A DNA stretch of 13,375 nt from Baffinella frigidus. Lineage: Eukaryota > Cryptophyceae > Cryptomonadales > Baffinellaceae. Position 1 is the first letter of the stretch. Each line of letters opens with the position of its first letter. The DNA is taken from contig MU647580.1 in NCBI GenBank assembly GCA_026770585.1, positions 9,117 through 22,491 of the forward strand. The letters run 5' to 3'. The notes under the pieces were generated by a model, which was given only the letters and a program-made list of their open reading frames with translations, did not search any database and had not been told where the DNA came from. The translations under genes and the position numbers were made by a program. Of this stretch, positions 11,101 through 13,375 are shown in pieces.

Positions 11101-12993
11101 AACCCTACACCCTACACCCTACACCCTACACCCCAAACCCCAAACGTTTTGGGCTGGGACAAACCCCTAACCTCAAACCCTAAACCCAAGTCCCTTCGTA
11201 GCCCGCTGTGTGGCCTAAACCCTAAACCCTAAACCCTGAAGCCCGCGGCAGGTGGCTTCGTCGCGGAACGATTTCATGCCCATGCAGATCATCAAAGCTC
11301 TCTCGACCCTCCAGGACGACGTCCCAGGCATGCCTCAAGAGGAGGTCAAAGAGCGCGGCCCACCGAGACAAAAGTCGAGAGTGCAACGTCTCAAAGCAAA
11401 AGTGGAACCTCTGTTAACTTAAGAAGTAACACTGGATAACCACTGCAAGCCCCTGTATTGATAATGAACGCCCCCTTGAACTTTTGTGGCTCAAGATCTC
11501 ATTCCGCCAGGTATTTGATTTAAATGCTTCGGAGTTCCTCAAATATACGAAATTCACTACACGTCTGCACGTCCATGGCTGCACGTGACTGAATTTGGCC
11601 AATTGTGTAGTAAATTTCGTTGTTTGCGACTCCGAAGCATTTAAACCAAATGCCTGGCGGGATGAGATCATCAAAGCCCGCTCGACCCTCCAACGTCCCC
11701 GGGAAAAGAGGTACCTCCTTTCCCCAAATCATGGCACCCACTTAGCAGCCACCGGGGGCTTCACGGATACAGTCCATCTTAACGATTTGCATTAGAATCT
11801 TATCCATTTGCATTGGGTTCTAACCGCATTTTCCCCGGATATCCGGGGGGGAGGAACTCGGCCGCTGCTAAGTGGCAGAGGCTGTGTCTCACACTAAAAT
11901 CGTCCCCGGCATGCCGGGAAAAGAGGTACACTTCACGCCCCCTTCCTTGACAATACACGCTCCCTTAACTCCCGTAACACTTCACGCCCCTTTCCTTGAC
12001 AGTGCACGCCCCCTTAACTCCCTTAACTCGACACTGCACGCTGCTTACAGGTTATGTTGGCTGGCAGATCAACACTGCACGCCCCTTCCCTTGACACTGG
12101 ACGCCCCCTTAAACTCGACAATTCACGCCGCTTTCCGGTGGGGCGGCTGGCAGCTTTACACTTCACGCCCCTTTCCTTGACAGTGCACGCCCCCTCAACT
12201 CCCTGGACTCGACACTGCACGCCGCTTTGACGCTGGAGCCATTATAGCCCTTGTCTCTGAGGCGGGCCTCTTTCTTAAGGCTCATAGACTTTTGTATCAC
12301 TCAACTTAAGGCTCAAGGGCCTGATTTAGGACCTGTATCGAGAGAAATTAAAAAAAGAAGAAAAAGAAGAAGAAGCACGGCGAGAGAGGGGCAAAAACAC
12401 CCCTTGCGAGAGGGCGACGTGCCCTAAGGGCTGCCGCCCGAGGCTAGAAATGGGACTATTTTAAATGTGGGGTTGTTGAATTTAGTACCAGTCGCGGGCA
12501 GGCGTGGTCACGTATCGGGCGGAATTCCGCCCGATACGTGACCACCGCTTACAGATTCCAGATCAACATTACACGCCCCTTCCCTTAACACTGCACGCCC
12601 TCTTAAACTCGACAATTCACGCCGCTTTCAGGTGGGGGCGGCTGGCAGATCAACGATACACGCCCCCTTCCTAGACATTCCCCGCCCATAAACCGACATT
12701 TACCGTGGCTTCCCCGCCCATAAATCAATATTTACCGTGGCTTCCAGGAGCTTAAATCCACATTTACTGTGGCTTTCAGGTGATTAACTCGACATTCCCC
12801 GCGGCTTTCAGGTGCTTAACTCGACATTCCCTGCGGCTTTCAGGTGCTTAAATCGACATTCCCCGCGGCTTTTATGTGCTTAACTCGACATTCCCCGCGG
12901 CTTTCAGGTAAGGAGGATAGTGAACAAGGCGTTTGGGGAAGATGGGCTGGAAAGGGTTTTTTCCGAATTCGACTTTACGCCCCTCGGCGCCGC
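1900..12993 (+). CDS. ABC1/UbiB-family atypical kinase, 5' part, seven exons (partial)
   Basis: Joining seven exons gives about 245 residues in one frame; each exon has its own entry. The reading from residue 157 on follows the ABC1 (UbiB/ADCK/COQ8) pattern: a W-D-R-L-H motif, then RGFYIKVGQ with the family KxGQ signature at 183-186, an 'SRNDFMP' stretch, 'STLQDDVPGMP', and 'FSEFDFTPLGAA' leading into the Ala-rich loop that replaces the usual kinase Gly-rich loop. Family members are atypical kinases or ATPases of mitochondria and plastids, linked to ubiquinone, plastoquinone and prenyl-lipid metabolism. The catalytic lysine, HRD-like and DFG-like parts would be encoded to the right of the window. 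Introns are 0.75-2.6 kb and filled with repeats. The spliced model rests on phase agreement and family similarity recalled from knowledge, not on transcript data. The exact subfamily and substrate are not determinable here. Confidence 0.88.
2391..2540. mobile_element. Hairpin element with common core (1)
   Basis: The core 2431-2499 begins caatgaaatttactacac and ends gtgtagtaactttcattg. Outside it, further inverted sequence (ggttttaa-type arms near 2405 and 2510, gaattt/aaattt ends) extends the hairpin. Non-coding, MITE or fold-back type. Confidence 0.75.
2561..2588. repeat. CT microsatellite
   Basis: A (CT)n run in intron 1. Confidence 0.9.
2625..2800. repeat. Fold-back element
   Basis: 18-bp perfect arms at 2663-2680 and 2767-2784 with weaker outer pairing. 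The loop contains repeated taattag-like motifs. Confidence 0.7.
2877..2928 (+). repeat. Interstitial TTTAGGG array
   Basis: About seven units of the telomere heptamer, one shortened. Confidence 0.9.
2984..3117. repeat. CT/C-rich low-complexity tract
   Basis: Long polypyrimidine sequence of CTCC and CT units ending in C runs. Open frames across it are low complexity on both strands. Confidence 0.9.
3118..3487. other. Intron 1 sequence with possible retroposon tail
   Basis: 'aataaagaagaagaagaag' at about 3220-3238 resembles a poly(A)-signal plus short tandem tail, as at the 3' end of some non-LTR retroposons. Similar aaagaagaag tracts occur near 9545 and 12350. The open frame 3297-3494 includes a stretch bounded by possible splice sites (3365-3420), but its phase does not fit between exons 1 and 2. 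Confidence 0.35.
3571..3607 (+). pseudogene. Exon 2 5'-edge copy 1
   Basis: It has 'acag' plus the first 11 codons of exon 2, with silent changes only relative to exon 2a (tct for tca, ctt for ctg), then switches abruptly to CCCTAAA repeats after the gcc codon. No donor follows, so it cannot act as a complete exon 2. Confidence 0.8.
3769..3805 (+). pseudogene. Exon 2 5'-edge copy 2
   Basis: The same acceptor plus 11-codon segment, more decayed (Ala-Ala to Ser-Pro and Ala to Thr changes), stopping within a base or so of the same breakpoint and followed by CCCTAAA-type repeats. Together with copy 1 and exon 2a it forms three 37-bp direct repeats separated by telomere-like arrays. Confidence 0.78.
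3950..4120. repeat. 30-bp perfect inverted repeat enclosing exon 2a
   Basis: 3950-3979 and 4091-4120 are perfect reverse complements made of telomere-like units; exon 2a lies in the loop. Confidence 0.88.
4010..4063 (+). CDS. Exon 2 (copy 2a), 18 codons
   Basis: It follows 'gaaacag' and ends at gag|GTCTGT, phase 0 on both sides. It reads VTAAASLGLS then AVDRLRGE, a short amphipathic helix-like stretch suited to the variable region ahead of the ABC1 core, where many members carry a 'DRLRG'-like motif. Support comes from the matching phase, AG|GT junctions on both sides, and related copies whose differences are largely silent (tca/tct for Ser, ctg/ctt for Leu). A second full-length copy (4253-4306) could be used instead or in addition. 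The exon sits between 30-bp inverted repeats. Confidence 0.68.
4091..4245 (+). repeat. TTCAGGG/GTGCAGG variant array
   Basis: G-rich degenerate units between exon copies 2a and 2b grade into GGTGGAGGG repeats. Confidence 0.8.
4253..4306 (+). CDS. Alternative exon 2 (copy 2b)
   Basis: This is a second 54-nt copy of exon 2 with acceptor 'gacag' and donor gag|GTCTGT. It encodes the same 18 residues except Ile for the first Val, with tct for tca at the Ser codon. Both ends are in phase 0, so it could replace 2a or be spliced in tandem, adding 18 residues without a frameshift. The surrounding 60 bp are almost identical to copy 2a, so the duplication is young. It could equally be an unused duplicate; transcript data would decide. 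Confidence 0.4.
4314..4430 (+). repeat. TTAGGG/TTCAGGG variant array
   Basis: It follows exon copy 2b directly after the donor and drifts into gtgtttcgtgtctcg-type units. Confidence 0.82.
4340..4690. repeat. Inverted variant telomere arrays
   Basis: gtgttcagtgtttcgtgtc-type sequence at 4340-4395 is the inverse of acgagacacgaaacac-type sequence at 4622-4680. The loop holds the exon 2 3'-edge copy and a cctacggtagg motif. Confidence 0.7.
4542..4576 (+). pseudogene. Exon 2 3'-edge copy
   Basis: It matches the last codons of exon 2 (from ctc-tcc-gcc-gtg-gac-agg on) with an extra agg codon and a changed end, followed by the same donor context GTCTGTCTTCT at 4577. It lies downstream of both full copies. 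Confidence 0.72.
4590..4818 (+). repeat. CCCTAAA/ACACTAAA variant array
   Basis: Diverged heptamers with frequent CACTAAA and CACGAAA units. Confidence 0.88.
4842..4920. repeat. CT microsatellite pair
   Basis: Two (CT)n tracts, both preceded by a gacgc motif; the second has a few CTCG interruptions. Confidence 0.93.
4988..5176. repeat. TTTAGGG-type array then CCCTAAA remnant
   Basis: G-rich units at 4988-5096, unique sequence to about 5140, then a few C-rich units to 5176. Confidence 0.8.
5176..5278. repeat. Hairpin with 20-bp arms
   Basis: Arms 5176-5195 and 5259-5278 (ccctagtggctac type) with one mismatch and a 63-bp loop. 5279-5540 holds only the CTCTCC array and unique intron sequence. 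Confidence 0.82.
5347..5396. repeat. CTCTCC hexamer array
   Basis: About eight units; short Arg/Glu-rich open frames on the other strand are artefacts of it. Confidence 0.9.
5548..5580 (+). pseudogene. Exon 3 5'-edge copy A
   Basis: After 'attccag' it carries the first 11 codons of exon 3 with three replacements (reads GAGSTNPLAGL), then unrelated AT-rich sequence. No donor follows at the expected place. Confidence 0.75.
5690..5715 (+). pseudogene. Exon 3 5'-edge copy B
   Basis: It has acceptor 'cccccag' plus nearly nine codons of exon 3. The segment 5686-5715 is an exact 30-bp duplicate of 5896-5925 at the start of copy C; between the two lies a hairpin element. Confidence 0.8.
5741..5875. 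mobile_element. Hairpin element with common core (2)
   Basis: Outer arms 5741-5772 and 5844-5875 are inverted with few mismatches. The inner core at about 5776-5842 starts gaaatttactacat and ends gtgtagtaattttcattg. It lies between exon 3 copies B and C, inside the 30-bp duplication 5686-5715 / 5896-5925. Confidence 0.82.
5900..5979 (+). CDS. Alternative exon 3 (copy C), 80 nt
   Basis: This full-length copy of exon 3 has acceptor 'catccag' and donor cg|GTAGAG, giving the same length and phase as copy D. It differs at 10 positions: six silent changes and four replacements (Phe/Leu, Ile/Val, Leu/Arg, Met/Ile). Because the exon starts in phase 0 and ends in phase 2, splicing C and D together would shift the frame. 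If both are live they must be mutually exclusive. It may instead be a relic. Confidence 0.4.
6010..6118. mobile_element. Fold-back element between exon 3 copies C and D
   Basis: Arms of about 45-53 bp pair imperfectly (best over aaaatggctccaattt). The common core is absent. It is flanked by the two full copies of exon 3. Confidence 0.75.
6145..6224 (+). CDS. Exon 3 (copy D), 80 nt
   Basis: It begins after 'catccag' and ends in phase 2 at cg|GTACTC. It reads GAVPLNPLAG, LCRAGDFWIR, AAPLLM and the first two bases of an Arg codon. The pattern 'RA-x-D-F-W-I-R-A-A-P-L-L-x-R-Y' is typical of the helical N-terminal extension of ADCK1-like ABC1 proteins. The split codon is completed as Arg by the G that opens exon 4, whose first full codon is the conserved Tyr. 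I prefer this copy to copy C (5900-5979) because it has Leu where C has Arg in the hydrophobic helix, and because its donor matches that of partial copy E. Confidence 0.8.
6267..6322 (+). repeat. 56-bp perfect inverted repeat, left arm
   Basis: Exact reverse complement of 8871-8926. It contains cctaccgtagg, a motif also seen near 4495, 5620 and 8931. It begins 42 bp after the exon 3 donor. Confidence 0.93.
6333..6376 (+). pseudogene. Exon 3 3'-edge copy E
   Basis: It covers the last 44 nt of exon 3 and the donor context GTACTCGAAG. It reads RAGDFWIRAAPLLI in the exon frame. Against copy D it differs at five positions, all third codon positions, four of them silent. No acceptor precedes it. 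Confidence 0.8.
6450..6506 (+). pseudogene. Exon 3 3'-edge copy F (degenerate)
   Basis: It resembles the middle and end of exon 3 (gctggggtgtgccgcgcc, then a gac-ttt-tgg-att-cgc run) but has lost the conserved end and the donor. It is an older relic of the same type as copy E. Confidence 0.6.
6517..6665. mobile_element. Fold-back element in intron 3
   Basis: 33-bp arms 6517-6549 and 6633-6665 with few mismatches. The loop has two attttaaa/ccctaaaag-like units. Confidence 0.78.
6666..7123. other. Unique intron 3 sequence
   Basis: No gene, array or long inverted repeat recognised. 'cttgtttgcag' near 7060-7070 looks like an acceptor but leads to no ABC1-like reading. Confidence 0.4.
7124..7252. 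mobile_element. Hairpin element with common core (3)
   Basis: Outer arms 7124-7154 and 7221-7252 (ccggga/cccgg ends, atttaat, ttttgggc) pair imperfectly. The core between them is a diverged version ending gtgtactaattttcatg. Confidence 0.72.
7325..7371 (+). pseudogene. Exon 4 5'-edge copy
   Basis: After 'ataag' it carries a diverged version of the first part of exon 4, best matched over gagcagatc and aaccgcttcatcc. It is preceded by a 46-bp segment (7275-7320) repeated at 8929-8974, just ahead of the exon 4 3'-edge copy. Confidence 0.6.
7376..7466. repeat. 27-bp tandem repeat, each unit palindromic
   Basis: Units start at 7380, 7407 and 7434, with a partial one at 7461. Each contains gaaccattgcaatggttc, itself an 18-bp palindrome (one unit has a single mismatch). 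Confidence 0.93.
7586..7759. mobile_element. Nested hairpin element
   Basis: Outer arms 7586-7618 and 7728-7759 are near-perfect. Inside are two separate palindromes (ccatacaaattttgtatgg at 7617 and ggtacaaaatttgtacc at 7710) and a gtcgtgtcc/ggacacgac pair. Confidence 0.85.
7898..8353 (+). repeat. Direct repeats of 65 bp and longer
   Basis: 7898-7962 and 8263-8327 are nearly identical. The latter's right part, with the following bases to 8353, is also present at 8155-8211. The pattern results from insertion of the hairpin at 7963 plus a further duplication. Confidence 0.88.
7963..8154. mobile_element. Fold-back element with 31-bp target duplication
   Basis: Arms of about 75 bp (7963-8036 and 8079-8154) are almost perfect inverted repeats ending agcggttttcgc. 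The element is bounded by an exact 31-bp direct repeat (7932-7962 and 8155-8185). It has no open frame of its own, so it is non-autonomous. Confidence 0.9.
8214..8547 (+). repeat. 50-bp direct repeat flanking a telomere-like array
   Basis: 8214-8263 and 8498-8547 match with one difference. Between them lie the 8263-8353 repeat and a CCCTAAA/CCCAAAC array. Confidence 0.88.
8352..8497 (+). repeat. CCCTAAA/CCCAAAC array
   Basis: About 20 units of telomere-like heptamers and variants. 8548-8600 and 8625-8780 are unique apart from a G run at 8705. Confidence 0.92.
8601..8624 (+). pseudogene. Copy of the exon 4 acceptor
   Basis: The context gagagtcacgt...caggtac matches 8785-8808 directly before and across the exon 4 acceptor. 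After GTACC the sequence diverges, so only the splice-site edge was copied. Confidence 0.55.
8804..8861 (+). CDS. Exon 4, 58 nt
   Basis: The acceptor is 'cttttcag' and the donor is cag|GTGCGT. The first G completes the Arg codon from exon 3; then it reads YRIEEQISNRF and IRDPAEKQ. It bridges the 'RY' motif and the W-D-R-L-H motif with about the spacing seen in ABC1 relatives. 80 + 58 nt restores phase 0. Partial copies flank it: a 5'-edge copy at 7325, an acceptor copy at 8601-8624, and a 3'-edge copy at 8982-9020 in which the last codon cag has become tag. Nine bp after the donor begins one arm of a 56-bp perfect inverted repeat. Confidence 0.87.
8871..8926 (-). repeat. 56-bp perfect inverted repeat, right arm
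   Basis: Pairs with 6267-6322. It begins 9 bp after the exon 4 donor, so pairing in RNA would enclose exon 4 and nearly all of intron 3. Confidence 0.93.
8929..8974 (+). repeat. 46-bp direct repeat of 7275-7320
   Basis: One mismatch. Each copy lies just before an exon 4 edge copy (7325 and 8982). Confidence 0.88.
8982..9020 (+). pseudogene. Exon 4 3'-edge copy
   Basis: It matches the last 13 codons of exon 4 (N-R-F-I-H-D-P-A-E-K) and keeps the donor context GTGCGTAG at 9021. The final cag codon is tag here, a stop, so it cannot replace the exon. Confidence 0.75.
9148..9335. repeat. Short TTTAGGG remnant and weak fold-back
   Basis: Telomere-like units at 9148-9185, then inverted ttttgtccgttttcgag / ctcgtttttggacaa-type arms at about 9189-9334. 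Confidence 0.6.
9337..9368 (+). pseudogene. Exon 5 5'-edge copy
   Basis: It is an exact 32-bp duplicate of 9610-9641: 'ttgcag' plus the first 26 nt of exon 5. It is followed at once by a hairpin element with the common core, and no donor is attached. Confidence 0.85.
9369..9521. mobile_element. Hairpin element with common core (4)
   Basis: The core 9410-9479 is close to that at 2431 (caatgaaatttactacaca ... gtgtagtaatttt). The outer arms (gatctcat, aacactta, tataaactgg) are inverted and unrelated to those of copy 1. It sits directly after the exon 5 5'-edge copy. Confidence 0.85.
9556..9615 (+). repeat. Tandem copy of the exon 5 acceptor region
   Basis: taagtcaac-cctg...ttcgcag (9558-9584) and taagtcaac-cctg...tttgcag (9590-9615) are two diverged units; the second acceptor joins exon 5. 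Confidence 0.75.
9616..9705 (+). CDS. Exon 5: W-D-R-L-H to KxGQ motif
   Basis: The acceptor is 'gtttgcag' and the donor is cag|GTGCGC; it is 30 codons, phase 0 at both ends. It reads RRWDRLHDRC, APKALASILA, LRGFYIKVGQ. The last part is the ABC1 signature containing KxGQ, which in structurally studied members (COQ8A/ADCK3) packs over the active site and controls nucleotide selectivity. The exon ends exactly at the Gln of KxGQ. It is the most diagnostic exon in the window. A 32-bp exact copy of its acceptor edge lies upstream (9337-9368), and two 3'-edge copies lie in intron 5. Confidence 0.94.
9715..9927 (+). repeat. 31-bp tandem repeat after exon 5
   Basis: Seven units start at 9715, 9746, 9777, 9808, 9839, 9870 and 9901, built on ggtccatttattttcgtgg. 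The array starts 10 bp after the donor. One unit recurs at 10664-10690 with exon 5 3'-edge copy 1. Confidence 0.95.
10058..10271. mobile_element. Fold-back element containing the common core motif
   Basis: Ends accactcgaggct and gcctcgagtggt are inverted. It contains a palindrome with ggtcacgta arms (10129-10170) and tgtgaaatttactacaca (10184). Its left half (taaatgtggggttgtt ... gtaccagtc) recurs at 12460-12500. Confidence 0.75.
10318..10488 (+). repeat. 36-bp direct repeats around a small palindrome
   Basis: 10318-10353 and 10453-10488 are identical. Between them is ccgggaggaatcctcccgg and unique sequence. Consistent with an insertion that duplicated 36 bp. 10489-10600 is unique. Confidence 0.85.
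10610..10654 (+). pseudogene. Exon 5 3'-edge copy 1
   Basis: It corresponds to the last 15 codons of exon 5 (reads ASIFALRGFYIKGGR), with Val-to-Gly and Gln-to-Arg changes that spoil the KxGQ motif. It is followed by GTACTC and one unit of the 31-bp repeat that follows the real exon 5, so exon edge and intron start were copied together. Confidence 0.8.
10744..10774 (+). pseudogene. Exon 5 3'-edge copy 2
   Basis: A third version of the exon 5 end with a 14-nt internal deletion that breaks the frame, followed by a GTGTGC donor-like context. It shares its upstream context (ccgaaatttcgaccggattt-like) with copy 1, so it probably derives from it. Confidence 0.75.
10787..11240 (+). repeat. CCCTAAA, CCCCTAAA and CCCTACA arrays before exon 6
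   Basis: Blocks at 10787-10890, 10911-11016, 11086-11185 and 11213-11240, interrupted by the exon 6 5'-edge copy and short unique pieces. Confidence 0.9.
11019..11081 (+). pseudogene. Exon 6 5'-edge copy
   Basis: After acceptor 'aaaccag' it carries the first 21 codons of exon 6, reading VASSRNDFMPMQIIK then SLSTLH. Ten bases differ from exon 6 and nine of these are third codon positions. It ends without a donor and passes into CCCTA-type repeats. Confidence 0.85.
11252..11344 (+). CDS. Exon 6: post-KxGQ helices
   Basis: The acceptor is 'cgcggcag' and the donor is gag|GTCAAA; it is 31 codons, phase 0. It reads VASSRNDFMP, MQIIKALSTL, QDDVPGMPQEE, aligning with the family stretch 'S-x-R-x-D-x-x-P ... 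L-S-x-L-Q-D-x-V-P-x-M-P'. It follows directly on KVGQ of exon 5. Intron 5 has CAGGTG at both of its exon junctions. Upstream lies a 21-codon 5'-edge copy with mostly silent differences, and downstream lie two 3'-edge copies. Confidence 0.94.
11495..11669. mobile_element. Hairpin element with common core (5)
   Basis: 40-bp arms 11495-11534 and 11630-11669 differ at three positions. The core between them has acgaaattcactacac ... gtgtagtaaatttcgt. The right arm runs into the exon 6 3'-edge copy. 11345-11494 is unique intron sequence. Confidence 0.85.
11667..11710 (+). pseudogene. Exon 6 3'-edge copy 1
   Basis: It starts at atc-atc-aaa of exon 6 and runs to the exon end with internal deletions (out of frame), followed by donor-like GTACCT. 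Its first bases coincide with the end of a hairpin arm. Confidence 0.72.
11738..11875. repeat. Hairpin between exon 6 3'-edge copies
   Basis: Arms ccacttagcagc (11738-11749) and gctgctaagtgg (11864-11875), plus inner palindrome ccccggatatccgggg. Confidence 0.7.
11902..11925 (+). pseudogene. Exon 6 3'-edge copy 2
   Basis: The last eight codons of exon 6 in altered form (reads VPGMPGKE), followed by GTACAC. It shares the gggaaaagaggtac end with copy 1, with a hairpin between the two. Confidence 0.65.
11935..12240 (+). repeat. Diverged TTGACA-x-TGCACGCC repeats
   Basis: Irregular units of 15-35 bp (cttgacagtgcacgcccc, ttaactcgacactgcacgc), some containing acceptor-like gctttcaggt or gcttacaggt. 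They continue at 12562-12670. The interval 12241-12440 has a small inverted repeat (cttaaggctca) and an aaagaagaag tract only. Confidence 0.75.
12455..12548 (+). mobile_element. Second copy of the 10058-type element (left half)
   Basis: It shares taaatgtggggttgtt and gtaccagtc...gggcagg with 10085-10126, then a palindrome (12504-12545) that keeps ggtcacgta but has a different centre. Confidence 0.75.
12677..12907 (+). repeat. 32-bp tandem repeat carrying splice acceptors
   Basis: Units end with cttnnagg-type sites at 12709, 12741, 12773, 12805, 12837, 12869 and 12901. Most read ...cgacattccccgcggctttcaggt in pieces. Only the last acceptor leads into coding sequence; one unit has lost its AG (tttatg). 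Confidence 0.92.
12908..12993 (+). CDS. Exon 7: approach to the Ala-rich loop
   Basis: The acceptor 'ctttcag' is that of the last unit of a 32-bp tandem repeat. It reads VRRIVNKAFG, EDGLERVFSE, FDFTPLGA and two bases of a further Ala codon. It matches the family pattern 'F-x-x-F-D-x-x-P-L-x-A-A-S', and the ABC1 Ala-rich loop should continue in the next exon, outside the window. The donor at gc|GTACAC runs straight into a CCCTACA array. The end is inferred because family continuity breaks there and the array follows; the frame itself stays open into the array. Confidence 0.9.
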
Positions 12994-12994
12994 G

Positions 12995-13125
12995 TACACC
13001 CTACACCCTACACTCGACACCCTACACCCTACACCCTACACCCTACACCCTACACCCTACACCCTACACCCTACACCCTACAGCCTACAGCCTACACTCT
13101 ACACCTTACACCCTACACCCTAAGT
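12995..13125 (+). repeat. CCCTACA array at start of intron 7
   Basis: About 18 units of the telomere variant TGTAGGG read on the C-rich strand, beginning at the donor GTACAC itself. Confidence 0.95.
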
Positions 13126-13265
13126 AAATTTAAGAGCCCCAAGTAAATTTAATTAGGGCCATAATCCGGTTTGATAGGCCATTCTCCTCTAAATCAAACA
13201 TGCTCCCGGATGAGTGCTGTATGCCGTGCCAGGCTACGCACGCTCCCGTGCAGGTCCTGTAACCA
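13126..13265. other. Unique intron 7 sequence
   Basis: It holds two aagtaaattta motifs and no further recognisable feature. Confidence 0.5.
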
Positions 13266-13375
13266 ACCCTACACTACACCCTACACCCTACACCCTACAC
13301 CCTACACCCTACACCCTACACCCTCTACACCCTACACCCTACACCCTACACCCTACACCCTACACCCTACACCCT
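13266..13375 (+). repeat. CCCTACA array running off the window
   Basis: Nearly pure heptamers with one slip (ccctctacacc); continues past the right edge. Confidence 0.95.

Noticed and set aside
11872-12220. Open frames on both strands over the TGCACGCC repeats
   Set aside because: Generated by the short irregular repeats; no domain similarity.
12844-13146. Open frames reading through CCCTACA into HPTPYT repeats
   Set aside because: The exon 7 part is real, but the tail is array translation. The family pattern stops at the proposed donor.

Overview
This is eukaryotic nuclear DNA. It has spliceosomal GT-AG introns and many interstitial arrays of the Arabidopsis-type telomere heptamer CCCTAAA/TTTAGGG with variants. 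Exons are GC-rich at third codon positions, and there are simple repeats and many fold-back elements. No bacterial operon structure is present. The species cannot be fixed from the sequence. A photosynthetic protist or alga with TTTAGGG-type telomeres would fit, and the N-terminal signal peptide would suit a secretory or complex-plastid route.

I reconstruct one gene, on the + strand, running from 1900 off the right edge: the 5' part of an ABC1/UbiB (ADCK/COQ8-like) atypical kinase. Seven exons (1900-2175, 4010-4063, 6145-6224, 8804-8861, 9616-9705, 11252-11344, 12908-12993) join in phase into about 245 residues. In order they encode a signal peptide, a Gly-rich segment, a helical N-terminal extension, the KxGQ motif of the family, and the start of the Ala-rich nucleotide-binding loop. 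The rest of the kinase core lies beyond the window. Most long open frames elsewhere come from repeats or are shadows.

Layout: 1-1899 is 5' flank with a GA microsatellite, a 102-bp palindrome and degenerate telomere-like arrays. Exon 1 follows. Introns 1 and 2 are dominated by telomere-like arrays around exon 2. Introns 2 and 3 carry hairpin elements around exon 3. Intron 5 opens with a 31-bp tandem repeat. Intron 6 ends in a 32-bp tandem repeat whose last unit supplies the exon 7 acceptor. Intron 7 starts directly with a CCCTACA array.

The striking feature is the exon-edge copies. Every internal exon except exon 7 is accompanied by degenerate partial copies of itself, with a strict polarity. 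Copies of the 5' edge (acceptor plus first codons) lie upstream; copies of the 3' edge (last codons plus donor) lie downstream. The copies are separated by telomere-like arrays or fold-back elements, several with 30-37 bp direct duplications. In several pairs the differences fall mainly at third codon positions. I infer introns that grow by insertions with long target duplications at exon edges, which leave the reading frame intact. The alternative is capture of exon pieces from a diverged paralogue, or use of alternative exons.
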